Assembly: GCA_964467615.1 (NCBI GenBank) | Contig: CAYXRK010000014.1 | Coordinates: 1 to 45,328, forward strand | Direction: 5' to 3' | Origin: CAYXRK01 sp964467615 | Lineage (GTDB): Bacteria; Hydrogenedentota; Hydrogenedentia; Hydrogenedentales; GCA-2746185 | DNA length: 45,328 bases | Shown here: positions 26,318 to 33,517 of the stretch, piece after piece | How positions within the stretch are numbered: the first letter of the stretch is position 1 | Layout of the letters: each line of letters begins with the position of its first letter | Translations under genes and position numbers: made by a program | Notes under the pieces: generated by a model | What the model was told of the DNA's origin: nothing | The model's database searches: none | What the model saw: only the letters and a program-made list of their open reading frames with translations

Positions 26318-27232
26318 ATGCTTTGTCACAAACGACGTCAGTTTATTCTTAAATTCATCACACTGCCGCTACGCGCACACGTCACCCTTTTCGTGGTCTT
26401 TATCATATCTCTCGGCGCTCCAGCAGCAGTGGAGGTCAACGATACTCAGTTGCCCGAACCGTGCCCGAAAAATGTGGTGGATCTCGGGTTGAGACACATC
26501 CGTTCCAATCCTGGTAGATACGACTTTCCCGCAGATCAGGTAGAGTCATGTTATTGCGCGGGGTGGTCACTCGCTCAATCCCAGACAGGTTGGGCTACTG
26601 CCGACGCCATCTTCGACAGCCTTAACGCTAATCCAGATTGGTACAAACAGACGAGCTTACCGCTTCAATTGTACTACTTTTGGAATCGCGCCCAAGTGAA
26701 ATCTAACCGCCTAAAGGCCGACTTTCCCAAGAAGTTGACCGCGGGGAAGAAAAAATACGCCCAAACGACAACCGATCGCTGGCAAGAGTACTTCCAATGG
26801 CACTCCGAGTTGTCGGCGGCGGACAAGAGTAAGCTTTCTGAGTGGGATCAAACGAAATACCGCGTGGAAAGGGCCACGGCTTCGCTCGGAAACGCTAAGT
26901 ACGAAGCAAACAAGGACGACAATCCAGCGCGGGCGGTCGGGAGTCTATTTACTTCGGAGTGCAAACCTGAGGATTTTGGACCGGATGCGATTCTACTATG
27001 GATAAACTGTATGCGCGGATACCCTCGGACTCAGTTGAACAATTCTATCACGATTGATCAGGCGTTCATTCGTGACCAAATAGGCCTACACCCAGAAACA
27101 AAACTTCAATGGGAGGCGTTGTTAAAGTCAATAGAGAGCTTGACCAGTAGACGTGACAGGGACTACAGGCTGCTCCCCCTGATCGGAAACGTCGCTACGG
27201 CAATCCGCGGCGCACTGCCACCGTCGTCATGA
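26318..27232 (+). CDS. exported protein of unknown function, first gene of a coupled pair
   Basis: A 304-residue protein. The ATG at 26318 has GGGAGATG upstream and begins a signal-like segment (LRAHVTLFVVFIISLGAPAAVEV, cleavage near APAAVE). The mature part is largely helical, with Cys in EPCPKN, SCYCAGW, SECKPE and WINCMRG, which may form disulfides. Base composition is visibly lower in G+C than the surroundings (sampled row 26641-26700 has 27 G/C of 60), suggesting transfer. The stop overlaps the next start (ATGA at 27229-27232), so translation is coupled. No family is recognised; the context is a toxin-antitoxin-rich accessory region. Confidence 0.75.
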   Translation: MLCHKRRQFILKFITLPLRAHVTLFVVFIISLGAPAAVEVNDTQLPEPCPKNVVDLGLRHIRSNPGRYDFPADQVESCYCAGWSLAQSQTGWATADAIFDSLNANPDWYKQTSLPLQLYYFWNRAQVKSNRLKADFPKKLTAGKKKYAQTTTDRWQEYFQWHSELSAADKSKLSEWDQTKYRVERATASLGNAKYEANKDDNPARAVGSLFTSECKPEDFGPDAILLWINCMRGYPRTQLNNSITIDQAFIRDQIGLHPETKLQWEALLKSIESLTSRRDRDYRLLPLIGNVATAIRGALPPSS

Positions 27233-28080
27233 AAGCTATACCGTGCCATATCGCCGCGCTGGTCATCGTTGCCATTTTTTCCGATGCGGCGTATAGCCAA
27301 GATCCTGAGCTTCCAACCGACGATGATCCCACTTCTGAACTGGCAGAAGTCAACAACATACTGGATCCAAATCTTAAGATCGAGTTGAAGGTCGAGGAGC
27401 CTCTACCGACTACTGTTGCACAGGAGACCAATCTCTACGTGTCCGTCACGAATCTTTCTGAGACAACCTATGAGATCCACACGACGCGCCTTAGACTCCC
27501 TACATTATGGACAAGAGTTATGAAGCTCAATGTGGATAGTCAGGGATTCACGACCTTGTCTGGGGACGTTCTACCAGTCCCGGCAGGAGGGAGGCTTCTC
27601 ATACAGTTTCACTACGCTGGAGCAAACATCTCTGATTATGCGGCCGTTTCGGATACACTGTTCATGCTCCCTCGAGAGGTTCGTATCGCAGGTGAAGTGC
27701 TCGTGAAGGAAACGGGCAGCGAGACGAAAGCGGTACCGTATTATTTCGATACAGTGGTTCCGCTTGAGCCGACAATCCTGTCTCCTCTCGTGGGAGGTGT
27801 GGTTGGATCAGTTCTATTGGCACTCTTTCTAATGGTATACGAATGGGTGAGGCCACCAGATCCAACGAAGGTTGTGTCATTGGCCAAGCATATCGGAAGG
27901 GCCGCTAGTCTAGCGGTTGCTGGCTCCGTGACATCCGTCGTATTTCACATTCTCGTTATGCGCTTCAACGACCCGAGCATTCCGATTAATATAACAATTC
28001 ACGATTTCTTTGGAGGAGCCGTAATCGGCCTTTTTTCGTATAAGCTAGGCGAATATTTCTACACGCAATTCACGAAATAG
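27229..28080 (+). CDS. membrane protein with exported domain, second gene of the coupled pair
   Basis: A 283-residue protein. It has a signal peptide (residues 1-23, ending SDAAYSQ), an exported beta-rich-looking domain (about 24-178, with TTVAQETNLYVSVTNLS, reminiscent of an immunoglobulin-like fold), then three hydrophobic helices: about 184-206, 222-240 and 258-278 (FGGAVIGLFSYKLGEYF). Its ATG overlaps the previous stop by 4 bases. The two genes share the unusual A+T-richer composition and a promoter, so they form a module. No family name can be assigned; with its partner it could be a surface receptor/anchor pair or a membrane-acting accessory (defence-like) system. Confidence 0.75.
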   Translation: MKAIPCHIAALVIVAIFSDAAYSQDPELPTDDDPTSELAEVNNILDPNLKIELKVEEPLPTTVAQETNLYVSVTNLSETTYEIHTTRLRLPTLWTRVMKLNVDSQGFTTLSGDVLPVPAGGRLLIQFHYAGANISDYAAVSDTLFMLPREVRIAGEVLVKETGSETKAVPYYFDTVVPLEPTILSPLVGGVVGSVLLALFLMVYEWVRPPDPTKVVSLAKHIGRAASLAVAGSVTSVVFHILVMRFNDPSIPINITIHDFFGGAVIGLFSYKLGEYFYTQFTK

Positions 28081-28122
28081 CGGAAAATACGGGTACCCGA
28101 CTATCACCGGGACATCGCCGCC

Positions 28123-28352
28123 TCAATCCGCCCCCGCGTCCAACAACTCCTGAATATCTAGCTTCCTCAGCTTCGGCGCTGTGATTCCCGCCGCGATTAC
28201 CGTCGCTATCGAAATCGCGCCGCCGATCACCACTGATGGCACCAAACCGAGCAACCGCGCCGCCAATCCTGACTCGAATGCGCCCAACTCGTTCGACGTC
28301 CCCACGAAAATATTGTTCACCGCGCTCACCCTGCCGCGCATGTTATCCGCTG
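28123..28352 (-). pseudogene. 3'-end fragment of an MFS transporter gene (distal copy)
   Basis: Encodes only the last about 75 residues of a major facilitator transporter: RGRVSAVNNIFVG, ELGAFESGLAARLLGL, GAISIATVIAAG and LRKLDIQELLDAG. Bases 28132-28349 align without gaps to 28959-29176, with 21 mismatches by my hand count (about 90% identity). Only about two amino acids differ, so most changes are silent. The similarity stops abruptly after tgttatccg. Between the two copies lies the MazF-type toxin pair. This looks like the original gene end, displaced by an inserted cassette that carried a substitute end. Confidence 0.75.
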
Positions 28353-28368
28353 CCGCCGATTTCCAGCG

Positions 28369-28686
28369 TTAGCCTCCGAAACCGCACGCGACGAGTATTG
28401 CTTGACGCACCTCGGGCCACCTCGCTTCCGGTAGCGTACACAACAGGGGACCAATGCGGCCGCGCTGGGCCAGCGACACGTGGTCAAAGTTCAACGCGCA
28501 TGTTGCCGGCATGCCATCGTCCGCCGTCAAAATTACTTCGGATGATAGCCCGCGAATAGTCCGTGTCGCCGGGGCAACGATGATTTCGTTGAGCCGATCA
28601 ATGACTTCGTCGCGCGTGAGAATCAGTACGGGGCGGTGCTTGTCCGGAAGTTGAAACGTGTACCACCGAATCTCGCCCCGCTTCAA
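28369..28686 (-). CDS. MazF/PemK-family toxin (mRNA interferase)
   Basis: A 105-residue MazF-type endoribonuclease. The preferred start is TTG at 28686, which overlaps the antitoxin stop (TTGA) and has GGGAG upstream. A GTG at 28716 would add ten residues with no ribosome site. Family features are KRGEIRWYTF, DKHRPVLILTRDEV, IIVAPATRTIRG and SEVILTADDGMPATCALNFDH. Arg of RPV and the Thr/Ser-rich strand are active-site elements in MazF. The frame is intact, so this is one of the few unbroken toxins in the region. Confidence 0.88.
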   Translation of the reverse strand: MKRGEIRWYTFQLPDKHRPVLILTRDEVIDRLNEIIVAPATRTIRGLSSEVILTADDGMPATCALNFDHVSLAQRGRIGPLLCTLPEARWPEVRQAILVACGFGG

Positions 28687-28892
28687 CCGAACTGCTCCCA
28701 GCCCTCGGCCTCCCACGCAAGCGGTTCTTCATCACTGGAGAACTCGTCGCTATGGGGAGGCGCCGCGCGATACCCGGCCGCGTCGTCGGAGCTGGATCGC
28801 TCGGCGATCAACCGGATCAACCGAACGCGCTCCTGCGGCGTCAGGTCCGCAACGAGCGGCAGGATATCCTCGGCGGTCATTGGCGTGGCCAT
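28683..28892 (-). CDS. antitoxin partner of MazF-type toxin
   Basis: A 69-residue acidic protein, MATPMTAEDILPLVADLTPQ at the start and EPLAWEAEGWEQFG at the end. It lies directly upstream of, and overlapping, the MazF-like gene, the standard antitoxin-first order. The N-terminus (TPQERVRLIRLIAE) is helical and could dimerise; the acidic tail would bind toxin. No clear AbrB-type DNA-binding fold is visible. Assignment rests mainly on position. Confidence 0.78.
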   Translation of the reverse strand: MATPMTAEDILPLVADLTPQERVRLIRLIAERSSSDDAAGYRAAPPHSDEFSSDEEPLAWEAEGWEQFG

Positions 28893-28949
28893 AAGAGAAC
28901 TCTACCATACGCCCGCGATATCGGTCGAAACGCCCGAAGAATGGGAAGA

Positions 28950-29342
28950 TCACTCCTTCCCCGCGTCCAACAACTCTTGAATATCCAGCTTCCTCAGCTT
29001 CGGCGCTGTGATCCCCGCAGCGATTACCGTCGCAATCGAAATCACTCCGCCGATCACCACCGACGAAACCAACCCGAGCAGCCGCGCCGCCAGTCCCGAT
29101 TCGAACGCCCCCAATTCGTTCGACGTCCCCACAAAAATGTTGTTCACCGCGCTCACCCTGCCGCGCATGTTATCCGGCGTCATCAATTGCAACACCGTCG
29201 CGCGCACCACGACGCTCACGCTGTCGAATACGCCGCTCAACAACAACAAGCTGAAACTCAGCAAGAAGTTCGTCGACACCGCGAACAACACCATGCACGC
29301 GCCGAACGCCCCCACGCACCACAACATCGCCCAGCCCGCGCG
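28950..29342 (-). pseudogene. 3'-end fragment of an MFS transporter gene (proximal copy)
   Basis: The frame encodes about 130 residues of the MFS C-terminus: RAGWAMLWCVGAFG, LLLSGVFDSVSVVVR, TVLQLMTPDNMRGR, then the part shared with 28123-28352. The N-terminal roughly two thirds of the transporter (more than 250 residues) is absent: homology stops near 29342 and the sequence to 29524 shows no transporter. It is truncated at that side and duplicated at the other, so the locus has seen at least two rearrangements. Confidence 0.8.
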
Positions 29343-29524
29343 ACTTGTGTATCGGAACGAGGTGCCTAACCAAAGCTGGACAGCATGCGACGAAGGCTAT
29401 GTTTTTTGCCTTTTCGCCTCGCGGCTTTGATTCGCTGATCCAGGTTGGGTTAGGGTAATCGCGAGTGTAAAGCTCGTGGTGTCGGACCGCTTGTAGGGGG
29501 TTAGCCCGCCCTGGAGAACGCGGA

Positions 29525-29725
29525 ATGCTAAATCTAAGTCCAAAGTTCGTGGTTGACGAGAATGAAGAGAAACAGGCCGTTTTGTTGACGCTCGACGACT
29601 GGCAGCGGATTCTCGAGGACCTCGAAGAACTCGATGACATCCGCGAATACGACGAAGCTAAGACCGCCATCCATGACGCTGTTCCGTTTGAGCAGGCCGT
29701 GCGAGAGATCACCGAGGCGGAGTAG
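29525..29725 (+). CDS. RelB/Phd-type antitoxin
   Basis: A 66-residue acidic protein, MLNLSPKFVVDENEEKQAVLL, with LDDWQRILEDLEELDD and the C-terminal AVPFEQAVREITEAE. This is the usual form of small antitoxins paired with RelE/ParE toxins. The ATG follows GGAGAACGCGGA. Its TAG is followed at once by the GTG of the RelE gene. The frame is intact even though the toxin is broken. Confidence 0.85.
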   Translation: MLNLSPKFVVDENEEKQAVLLTLDDWQRILEDLEELDDIREYDEAKTAIHDAVPFEQAVREITEAE

Positions 29726-29978
29726 GTGGCGTACCGAATTGAAATCCTTCGGTCGGCACAAAAACAACTCGCCAAAATCCACGCTCTCGATCGTGCTCGT
29801 ATCGTTTCCGCGATCCGAGACCTGGGCAATGACCCGAGGCCTCCGTCTACAAAGAAGCTCTCCGGAAGGATTGCATGGCGAATTCGCGTCGGAGACTATC
29901 GCGTCCTGTACGAGATTGATGATGGGCAGGTTACTTCTCATCGTGTCAGTGGGCCATCGCCGAGAAATATATCGCTGA
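29726..29978 (+). pseudogene. RelE-type toxin, frameshifted near its C-terminus
   Basis: The first 67 codons read as RelE: AYRIEILRSAQKQLAKIHAL, KKLSGRIAWRIRVGDYRVLYEIDDG. Near 29925-29930 (gggcaggtt) the frame shifts. In the next frame the expected RelE tail continues exactly, LLLIVSVGHRREIYR then stop at 29976-29978. One extra base explains the change. The unshifted frame runs on into unrelated residues, losing the C-terminal strand with Arg and Tyr that toxins of this class need. This is most likely an inactivated toxin, unless the site is a sequencing error or programmed shift. Confidence 0.82.
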
Positions 29979-30040
29979 TGCGGATCGAATCTCCGAATCG
30001 AAATAGAAGCAGCCCGACTCTCGTCGAAATCGGCCGATTT

Positions 30041-30985
30041 TCAAGGGTCTTTCGGCAACAGATAGACCCCGATGCTATTGCCATTCGCGCGCTCGGAGGT
30101 GGAGTAGGATTCCGCCTCTTTCTCGGGCGGGAACTTGAGCCAATTCGTGCCGTCGCCCACCGGATGATTCACGAGCTCGACGCCGTCGCCCGGCGCGGTT
30201 TCGTCCCATCGCGCCAACGTCGCGGAGCCGCCGCCGTCCATGTTTAGTCCCGTGTACGCGCCGAAGTGAAGCAACCACTCGCCCACCTCGCGCGTCGTAG
30301 CGCCTTGGCTCGCGTGGCGGCGTCCGTCGATGACCATGAACAAAACGTAGCGCGAGTCCCTGGAGAGCCCGATTCCCGTGCGCGGATGGGTCTCCGGTTT
30401 TCCTTCGATTGCCGTGCCGTCCATCAGGACGATCGCGAAACCGCTCACGGCGGTTTGCACGTCGTCCGGGTTCGTCGGCGCGGAGACGATCGCGGGGCGA
30501 GCGTCATCGCCTATCACAAACGACGGTTCGGCGGTCGCGGGAGAGACGACGACCCCCTCCGACACGGCAAGGCCACGCAGGTCTGTCGGCGTGCTCTCGT
30601 TCCACGGCGCGGGCCACGGCTGAAACGCATCGGCGTTGATCGCCACGACCATGTTCATTCCCAGGCTTCGCGATTCCCGCACAAAATCGCGCGTCGTCTG
30701 GCGCAACGTTTCGACAGAATTCTCCATCCAATCCGCGCAACGCGGCGTGGCGTGAAAGCGAATCCGCGGGTTCGTGGCGTCAATCCGCGCACAGAACACA
30801 TCCATGACCCGCGGCGTATCCACCGACTCGGCGGCAAACTCGACGCCGGGATAGGTGTCCGGTACCACGTCCCAATCATACGTACCCTGCTGTGCGTACG
30901 CCAACTGGGCCAAGGCCGCGAGTAGCGCGACTACGGCCATTCGGTCCGGGTGTGATACGGTCGTGATGATTGCGCGGCAATTCAT
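30041..30985 (-). CDS. secreted phosphodiester glycosidase-family (NAGPA-like) protein
   Basis: A 314-residue exported protein. GAGGTAATCCG stands before the ATG at 30985 (MNCRAIITTV). The signal core is MAVVALLAALAQLAYAQ. The domain is of the phosphodiester N-acetylglucosaminidase (DUF2233) type: VVAINADAFQPW, THPRTGIGLSRDSRYVLFMVIDGR, and LNMDGGGSATL, the conserved Asp-Gly-Gly-Gly-Ser loop. The catalysed bond would be a sugar-phosphodiester, but relatives differ widely. It stands alone, convergent with the broken RelE gene. Confidence 0.85.
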   Translation of the reverse strand: MNCRAIITTVSHPDRMAVVALLAALAQLAYAQQGTYDWDVVPDTYPGVEFAAESVDTPRVMDVFCARIDATNPRIRFHATPRCADWMENSVETLRQTTRDFVRESRSLGMNMVVAINADAFQPWPAPWNESTPTDLRGLAVSEGVVVSPATAEPSFVIGDDARPAIVSAPTNPDDVQTAVSGFAIVLMDGTAIEGKPETHPRTGIGLSRDSRYVLFMVIDGRRHASQGATTREVGEWLLHFGAYTGLNMDGGGSATLARWDETAPGDGVELVNHPVGDGTNWLKFPPEKEAESYSTSERANGNSIGVYLLPKDP

Positions 30986-31333
30986 CGGATTACCTCGATG
31001 GGGGAATTCTGACGGACACGTACGCGACAGATAGTCTAAGCGCTGAAGGCGCGAAAGCATTGTAGCTTGGGGCGCAAGCCCCAAGATCGGCGTACCGCCC
31101 CATCCTCGAGTAGCCCTGTAAGGGCGGAAGAATAGGGCCTTTCAACAGAGCGAGAGACACAACTACGAACCGATACGCTATGCTATACGGTAAGAGGTCG
31201 ATTTTTGAAGGGATCGGGCCAAGCATCGGGACTTACGGAGTTTCTTTGGGCCTATCCCGTATTCTTTGTAAGAGAACGCACTGTTCAATCGACATTGCTG
31301 CGAACGAAGGGTAATCGCTTCAGAATCTCGAAC
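30986..31333. repeat. 348-base intergenic region with composite palindromes
   Basis: No credible gene. Three hairpins lie in order: GCGCTGAAGGCGC at 31040-31052; CTTGGGGC-gcaa-GCCCCAAG at 31066-31085 with a GNRA loop; GCCCT-gta-AGGGC at 31113-31125. The last is followed by ggaagaatagggc. This arrangement resembles composite extragenic repeats of planctomycete-like genomes. The remainder (31140-31333) looks unstructured and holds the upstream signals for the nucleotidyltransferase gene. Confidence 0.6.
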
Positions 31334-31672
31334 ATGGAATCGATTTCACCCCAAACGGCATCCGACGCGAAGCTCGCCGAAATGGTCAATCGTTTGCGAG
31401 ACGGCCTGGATCCTCTCAAGATTTACCTGTTTGGATCGCGAGCGCATGGCGACCAGGCGCCCGAGAGCGACTACGATCTATTGTTGGTCGTCCCGAATTC
31501 CGATGAGCCCATGTACAAACGATGCCAAAAGGCATTCGAACTGCTCTACGGCTTGGGCGTAAGCAAAGAGTTGGTTTTGGTAACGCAAGGAAGTTTTGAC
31601 GAACAAGCAACCGTTCCGTCCACACTTCCCGCGACCGTGCTTCGAGAAGGCAAATTGCTCTATGCGGCCTGA
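31334..31672 (+). CDS. MNT-type nucleotidyltransferase (antitoxin-like) of an MNT-HEPN module
   Basis: A 112-residue minimal nucleotidyltransferase. The active-site pattern is intact: IYLFGSRAHGDQAPESDYDLLL, giving Gly34-Ser35 then Asp46 and Asp48. These proteins pair with HEPN RNases and act as antitoxins that AMPylate the toxin. A start for a second gene overlaps its 3' end (ATG 31662), but that frame ends after 13 codons. The MNT therefore lacks a working partner here. Confidence 0.87.
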   Translation: MESISPQTASDAKLAEMVNRLRDGLDPLKIYLFGSRAHGDQAPESDYDLLLVVPNSDEPMYKRCQKAFELLYGLGVSKELVLVTQGSFDEQATVPSTLPATVLREGKLLYAA

Positions 31673-31703
31673 GGTCGCGACGGCAAGGGCTATCAGATCA
31701 TGA
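31662..31703 (+). pseudogene. 13-codon stub of a HEPN toxin gene
   Basis: ATG at 31662 overlaps the MNT gene, as HEPN genes do in such pairs. It reads MRPEVATARAIRS and ends with TGA at 31701. A HEPN protein would continue for about 120 residues; instead the acyl-CoA dehydrogenase leader follows at 31704. The identification rests on position and the first residues only. Confidence 0.4.
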
Positions 31704-31737
31704 TCGTCAATCCCAACAGAATAGGGAGAGCGAATCA

Positions 31738-33510
31738 ATGAGCGTAGTCGAGCAGCGGCGAGGGCTGGACTTTATTGCGCGGGCTTCGTCTCCCGAGGAG
31801 GTTCTTGTCCCGGAGGACATGGACTCCGAGCAGCGGATGATGATGAACGCCATCAGGGAGTTCGCCGCGAAGGAAGTCGAACCGGTGATGGAGAAGGTGC
31901 TCGCGCGGGACGAGGCGACGCACCGCGACTTGTTCCGAAAAGCCGCGGAGCTCGGCATCTTCATGGCCGAGGTTCCGGAGGAGTACGGCGGCCTTGGGTT
32001 ATCGGTGCTTTCGATCGCGGGGATGAACGAAAGCCGGAGCTTCCTGGGCGATTTCGCTTCGACCGCGTTCGCGCACCAGGGCATCGGCACCTTGCCGCTG
32101 GTGAATTTCGGGACGCCGGAACAGATCGAAAAGTTTCTCCCGCGCTGCATGAGCGGCGAGATCATGTGTTCGTTCGCGCTGACCGAGCCGAGCTCGGGCT
32201 CGGATGCGATGAACATCCGCACGAAGGCGGTGCTCAGCGCGGACGGTTCGCACTACGTCGTCAACGGTTCGAAGCAATGGATCACCAACGCCGGCTGGGC
32301 GGACCTGTTCATGCTGTTCGCCAAAGTAGATGGCCGCGAATTTACGTGTTTCCTGATGGAGCGGAATTCGCCGGGCCTCACGGTACATCCCAACGAAAAG
32401 TTGCTGGGAATCAAAGGATCGTCCGTCTGCGCGCTGACGCTCGAGAACGTGAAGATCCCCGCCGGAAACGTCCTTGGCGAAATCGGAAAGGGTCACAAGG
32501 TCGCCCTCTGCACGTTGAACCTCGGGCGGCTCAAGATGGCCTCGCACTGCGCCGGGGCCTCGAAGAAGGCATTGCAAATTGCCACGGCCTACGCCGCCGA
32601 ACGCCGGCAGTTTGGCGTGCCCATCGGCGAGTTCGGATTGATTCAACGCAAGCTGGCGGAAATGGCCGCGCGCACCTACGCCGCCGAATCGATCGCGTAT
32701 CGCACCGCCGGGATGGTGTACACCGCGCTGCAGGCGATGGGCGACGAAGCGCGGCATTCGGTCGAAGCAAAACTAAAAGTGCTGTCGGAGTTCTCGGCCG
32801 AGTGCGCCTTGGCGAAGGTCTACAACTCGGAGACGTACAACTTCTGCGCCGACGAAACTCTCCAGATACACGGCGGCTATGGCTTCAGCGAGGAGTATCC
32901 GGCCGCGAAGATTTACCGCGATTCGCGCATCACGCGCATCTACGAGGGTACCGCGGAAATCTGCCGCATCACCGCCGCGAAAGCTCTCCTGCGCCGCACC
33001 ACGGACGCGGGCGCGGCATGGCCCGTCGCGACGTCCGGACCCGCGCAAAGCCCCGACACGGGCGGTCCATTGGCCGCGCTGAAAGGCCACGTCGACGAGT
33101 TGAAGAACGTCTTGCTCTACGTGCTCGATATCGTACTGCGCGAGTTCGGTCCGGAAGCGTTGCTCGACAAGGACAAACAGCAATACTTGTCATGTTTCTC
33201 GGACATGGGCGTCGAGATTTACGCCGCCGAGAGCGCGATACTTCGCGTGCTCAAGCTACAGGCGCGCCACGGCGAAAAGGCCCTGGCCCTCCCGGAAGCA
33301 ATGGCCCGGCTCGTGTTCGAGCGCAGCGTCGAACGCGTGCGGCAGGAGGCGACCGAGGCCTTGGCCGGGTTCTCGGACGCCGGAGCGCTGCGCGATCATC
33401 TCGCGAAGATCGAGACCTGGCTGCCCTTGCCCTGCGCGCGAATCACATTGCGAAGCGAAATCGCGGACGCCCTCTTGGCCTCGGGCGGCAAATTCCCCGA
33501 GTACCGGTAG
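31738..33510 (+). CDS. acyl-CoA dehydrogenase (FadE/YusJ type)
   Basis: A 590-residue FAD-dependent acyl-CoA dehydrogenase (alpha-beta desaturation of acyl-CoA). AGGGAGAG precedes the ATG. It contains EVPEEYGGLGLS, the substrate/FAD motif CSFALTEPSSGSDA, VNGSKQWITNAGWADLF, and the catalytic Glu in RIYEGTAEICRI. QIHGGYGFSEEYPA is also typical. The extra C-terminal 180 residues (from about 410) match the long form seen in YusJ and VLCAD-like enzymes. It leads an acyl-CoA gene set with the CitE-like lyase and MaoC hydratase, the last now separated by toxin-antitoxin insertions. Confidence 0.93.
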   Translation: MSVVEQRRGLDFIARASSPEEVLVPEDMDSEQRMMMNAIREFAAKEVEPVMEKVLARDEATHRDLFRKAAELGIFMAEVPEEYGGLGLSVLSIAGMNESRSFLGDFASTAFAHQGIGTLPLVNFGTPEQIEKFLPRCMSGEIMCSFALTEPSSGSDAMNIRTKAVLSADGSHYVVNGSKQWITNAGWADLFMLFAKVDGREFTCFLMERNSPGLTVHPNEKLLGIKGSSVCALTLENVKIPAGNVLGEIGKGHKVALCTLNLGRLKMASHCAGASKKALQIATAYAAERRQFGVPIGEFGLIQRKLAEMAARTYAAESIAYRTAGMVYTALQAMGDEARHSVEAKLKVLSEFSAECALAKVYNSETYNFCADETLQIHGGYGFSEEYPAAKIYRDSRITRIYEGTAEICRITAAKALLRRTTDAGAAWPVATSGPAQSPDTGGPLAALKGHVDELKNVLLYVLDIVLREFGPEALLDKDKQQYLSCFSDMGVEIYAAESAILRVLKLQARHGEKALALPEAMARLVFERSVERVRQEATEALAGFSDAGALRDHLAKIETWLPLPCARITLRSEIADALLASGGKFPEYR

Positions 33511-33517
33511 GAACGCT

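Noticed and set aside
28369..28716. GTG start at 28716 for the MazF-type toxin
   Set aside because: It lacks a ribosome site and overlaps the antitoxin by 34 bases. TTG at 28686 has GGGAG and a 4-base overlap with the antitoxin stop.
31205..31333. Upstream extension of the nucleotidyltransferase at 31334
   Set aside because: The extra 43 residues show no family similarity, and the ATG at 31334 gives the normal length.
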